DNA from: Maribacter zhoushanensis
Lineage (GTDB): Bacteria > Bacteroidota > Bacteroidia > Flavobacteriales > Flavobacteriaceae
NCBI RefSeq assembly: GCF_029350975.1
Contig: NZ_JARKMR010000002.1
Span: forward strand, 496,001-560,000
DNA length: 64,000 nucleotides
Direction of reading: 5' to 3'
In this document: positions 62,329 through 64,000 of the stretch, one piece after another
How the letters are laid out: every line of letters starts with the position of its first letter
Numbering within the stretch: the first letter of the stretch is position 1
Translations under genes and position numbers: made by a program
Notes under the pieces: generated by a model
What the model was told of the DNA's origin: nothing
The model's database searches: none
The model's input: the letters and a program-made list of their open reading frames with translations, nothing else

Positions 62329-64000
62329 TTACTTCTTGTTCATTAGTTCTAAACTCTTGTTTATGTTATCCTCCAATATTGGATAATCACTCAAGAACAC
62401 TTCATATAATTCTTCAACTTTTTCAGGCTGATTGGTTTTACAACTCTTCTCTAGCTCAATAATTAAGTTTCGCATGCCTTCTGCTTTAATCATTGCAAAC
62501 CCAGCTTTTAGCTTATGGGCAGACAAGGCAACTTCTTTTAAGTTTTGGGTCTTTAAATGAATTTTTACGTTGCCTATAAATTCAATGGCATTGAGTTTAA
62601 ACAACTTCACCAACTCATTTAACATATCTATTTCTCCAAAACAATCTTTCATTAGATGGTTCAAATCTAAAACCGTGGTCTCTTTAGGTTCTATCATAGG
62701 TTTCTGTAGTATTGATGAGAAATCTGTTTGTTCATTTTTGATCTCTTTATTTTTTAAAATGATATTCAACAAATTATCTAGGGTATATGGTTTTAATAGG
62801 AAATCATTAATTCCTATTTCTTTACAGTCTTTGCTATCCTGTTCCGTAAAATCTGCACTAAATGCAATAATGGGAACAGAATTTACTCTTGAATTCTTGT
62901 GATCTCTAATGGCTTTAGATACCTCAAATCCGTTTTGACCTGGCATTTTTAAATCCATCAGAATTAAATCGATTTTTCTAGAGGAAAGTAAATACAAGCC
63001 TTTATCCAAATCTATATCAGCATGAACGGTACAGCCCCATTGGGTCAGCTGTTCAACAATTAAGTGTTGGTTCATTTTATTATCCTCAAATACCAATATT
63101 TCAGTACCAGCCAACAACTCACTGTCTATTTTATCAGTCGATTTCTGTAATTTGTTGATAGGAGCCTTAGTTGTTTTGCCTAAGGTATATGGCATTCTAA
63201 ATCTTACCGTAGTACCTTTATTTACAGTACTATCAATTTCAATTTCACCGTTAAGTTTCTCTATAATTTCTTTGGTAATCGTTAATCCAAGTCCGGTACC
63301 GCCATATTTTTTAGCAGTATCATCTTCCGCTTGGGTATACCCGTTGAAAATTGTATCGATTTTTTCTTGAGTTATGCCAATACCGGTATCGGCAACTGAA
63401 AATTCAACAAGAAACTCATTGTCATTTCTCTGTTTCGTAAATACCTCTAGTTTTATATATCCCCTATCAACAAATTTTACGGCGTTTCCTAAAAGATTTA
63501 ATAAGACCTGAGATAATTTAGATGGGTCACCTTTAACTATTTTAGGCACGTTTTCATCTATATCAATTAATAATTCAACTTTGCCATCTACAATTAAAGT
63601 CTCACATAAAAACATAACATCTTTAAGTAAACTATGTAGGTTAAATTCAACAGACTCAAAATTTGTGTTACCAGAAGAAATTTTAGAATATTCTAAAACT
63701 TCATTAATAAGATTTAATAGTGTATTAGATGCAAATTGTATGGCATTTACCTTTTTATGCTGGCCTTGCGTTAGCTTTTCTTCTTTTAAAAGATTGGCAA
63801 AACCTATAATACTATTTAATGGTGTTCTAATTTCATGGCTAACGTTGGCTATAAACTGCTTCTCAGAAACCTCCTTTTTAACAGTATCAAAAGTTTCATT
63901 TTTCTTATGTGCAATTTGCGCAGTTTTTGGGCTATAAATATGTTTTTCCAAACTATTTCTAAATGAATTAAAAGAGTCTTTTAACTCATTAGCATCATTG
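62329..64000 (-). CDS. Hybrid histidine kinase (partial, 5' end beyond the window)
   Basis: The frame is open up to the right edge without a start or stop, and the N-terminal sensor is outside the window. The part seen comprises HisKA with the phospho-His in VSHEIRTPLNSIIGF, an ATPase domain (NAVKFVDRG, DTGIGIT, GTGLGLTI), a receiver domain (LILMDLKMPGQNGF), and a C-terminal HPt domain (SAHKLKAGFAMIKAEG). It thus contains a His-Asp-His relay, probably feeding the single-domain regulator encoded 1 bp downstream. It is the most upstream visible gene of the operon. Confidence 0.9.
   Translation of the reverse strand, partial: NDANELKDSFNSFRNSLEKHIYSPKTAQIAHKKNETFDTVKKEVSEKQFIANVSHEIRTPLNSIIGFANLLKEEKLTQGQHKKVNAIQFASNTLLNLINEVLEYSKISSGNTNFESVEFNLHSLLKDVMFLCETLIVDGKVELLIDIDENVPKIVKGDPSKLSQVLLNLLGNAVKFVDRGYIKLEVFTKQRNDNEFLVEFSVADTGIGITQEKIDTIFNGYTQAEDDTAKKYGGTGLGLTITKEIIEKLNGEIEIDSTVNKGTTVRFRMPYTLGKTTKAPINKLQKSTDKIDSELLAGTEILVFEDNKMNQHLIVEQLTQWGCTVHADIDLDKGLYLLSSRKIDLILMDLKMPGQNGFEVSKAIRDHKNSRVNSVPIIAFSADFTEQDSKDCKEIGINDFLLKPYTLDNLLNIILKNKEIKNEQTDFSSILQKPMIEPKETTVLDLNHLMKDCFGEIDMLNELVKLFKLNAIEFIGNVKIHLKTQNLKEVALSAHKLKAGFAMIKAEGMRNLIIELEKSCKTNQPEKVEELYEVFLSDYPILEDNINKSLELMNKK

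Overview
The window looks like a chromosomal segment of a marine flavobacterium (Bacteroidota, Flavobacteriaceae). The signs are AT-rich DNA, many lipoproteins with short LxxC-type lipoboxes, few clear Shine-Dalgarno sites, a 287-residue primary sigma factor of Bacteroidota type, promoter-like TTG-N19-TAnnTTTG spacing, a PL7 alginate lyase, and MenB for menaquinone. No tRNA, rRNA, CRISPR array, transposase or integrase was seen.

Layout. (1) 1-11 kb is mostly ordinary: a cytochrome-c-like lipoprotein cut by the left edge, a DUF2452 protein, a serine hydrolase, a large surface lipoprotein bracketed by two 85-bp direct repeats, menB, a PAP2 phosphatase, an SDR, a beta-barrel protein, a DUF2911 protein and D-lactate dehydrogenase. 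(2) 10.7-13.9 kb is a peroxide module: OxyR divergent from an exported catalase that is followed by an exported ankyrin protein, with two near-identical 17-bp palindromes in the shared promoter region. (3) 13.9-21.6 kb starts with an AraC regulator and continues with a four-domain ABM/SnoaL lipoprotein and a run of redox genes (methyltransferase, MsrQ-like membrane protein, QorB-like reductase, flavin reductase, nitrilase, quinone reductase). (4) 21.7-27.2 kb holds an orphan PL7 alginate lyase, a pair of thioredoxin-fold exported proteins and the overlapping thiamine-salvage operon thiM-thiE-tenA-thiD. (5) 27.4-36.1 kb has an AraC regulator, a VOC protein, a convergent transsulfuration pair (CBS-like and CGL-like), and a patch of poorly characterised genes including a SUFU-domain protein.

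(6) 36.3-40.6 kb is a compact four-gene type II CBASS anti-phage operon: a CD-NTase, a Cap2 E2-E1 fusion, a Cap3 JAMM isopeptidase and a two-TM SAVED effector (Cap14-like). Just downstream, two orphan copies of the last 45 bp of a glycosyltransferase gene (intact copy at 43.27 kb) lie in direct orientation around single-gene cargo, which suggests a repeatedly used insertion or recombination site. (7) 44.6-45.8 kb is a 647-bp-period tandem duplication of a small secreted protein gene plus its long leader. (8) 45.9-52.3 kb has a membrane alpha/beta hydrolase, an SF2 helicase, a 2-hydroxyacid dehydrogenase, a DUF6155 protein and rpoD; behind rpoD, on the other strand, are two tiny paralogous ORFs of 32-33 codons.

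(9) 53.1-64 kb is a tightly packed minus-strand operon: hybrid histidine kinase (cut by the right edge), single-domain response regulator, membrane-anchored HEAT-repeat protein, processive GT2 glycosyltransferase, LtaS/MdoB-like phosphoglycerol transferase with TPRs, and a YaiO-like TPR/beta-barrel outer-membrane protein. An exported glycerophosphodiesterase converges on it. I infer a two-component-controlled system that makes and exports a surface glycan, possibly decorated with phosphoglycerol. This locus, the small-ORF pair and the repeat-bounded modules are the least conventional parts of the window.
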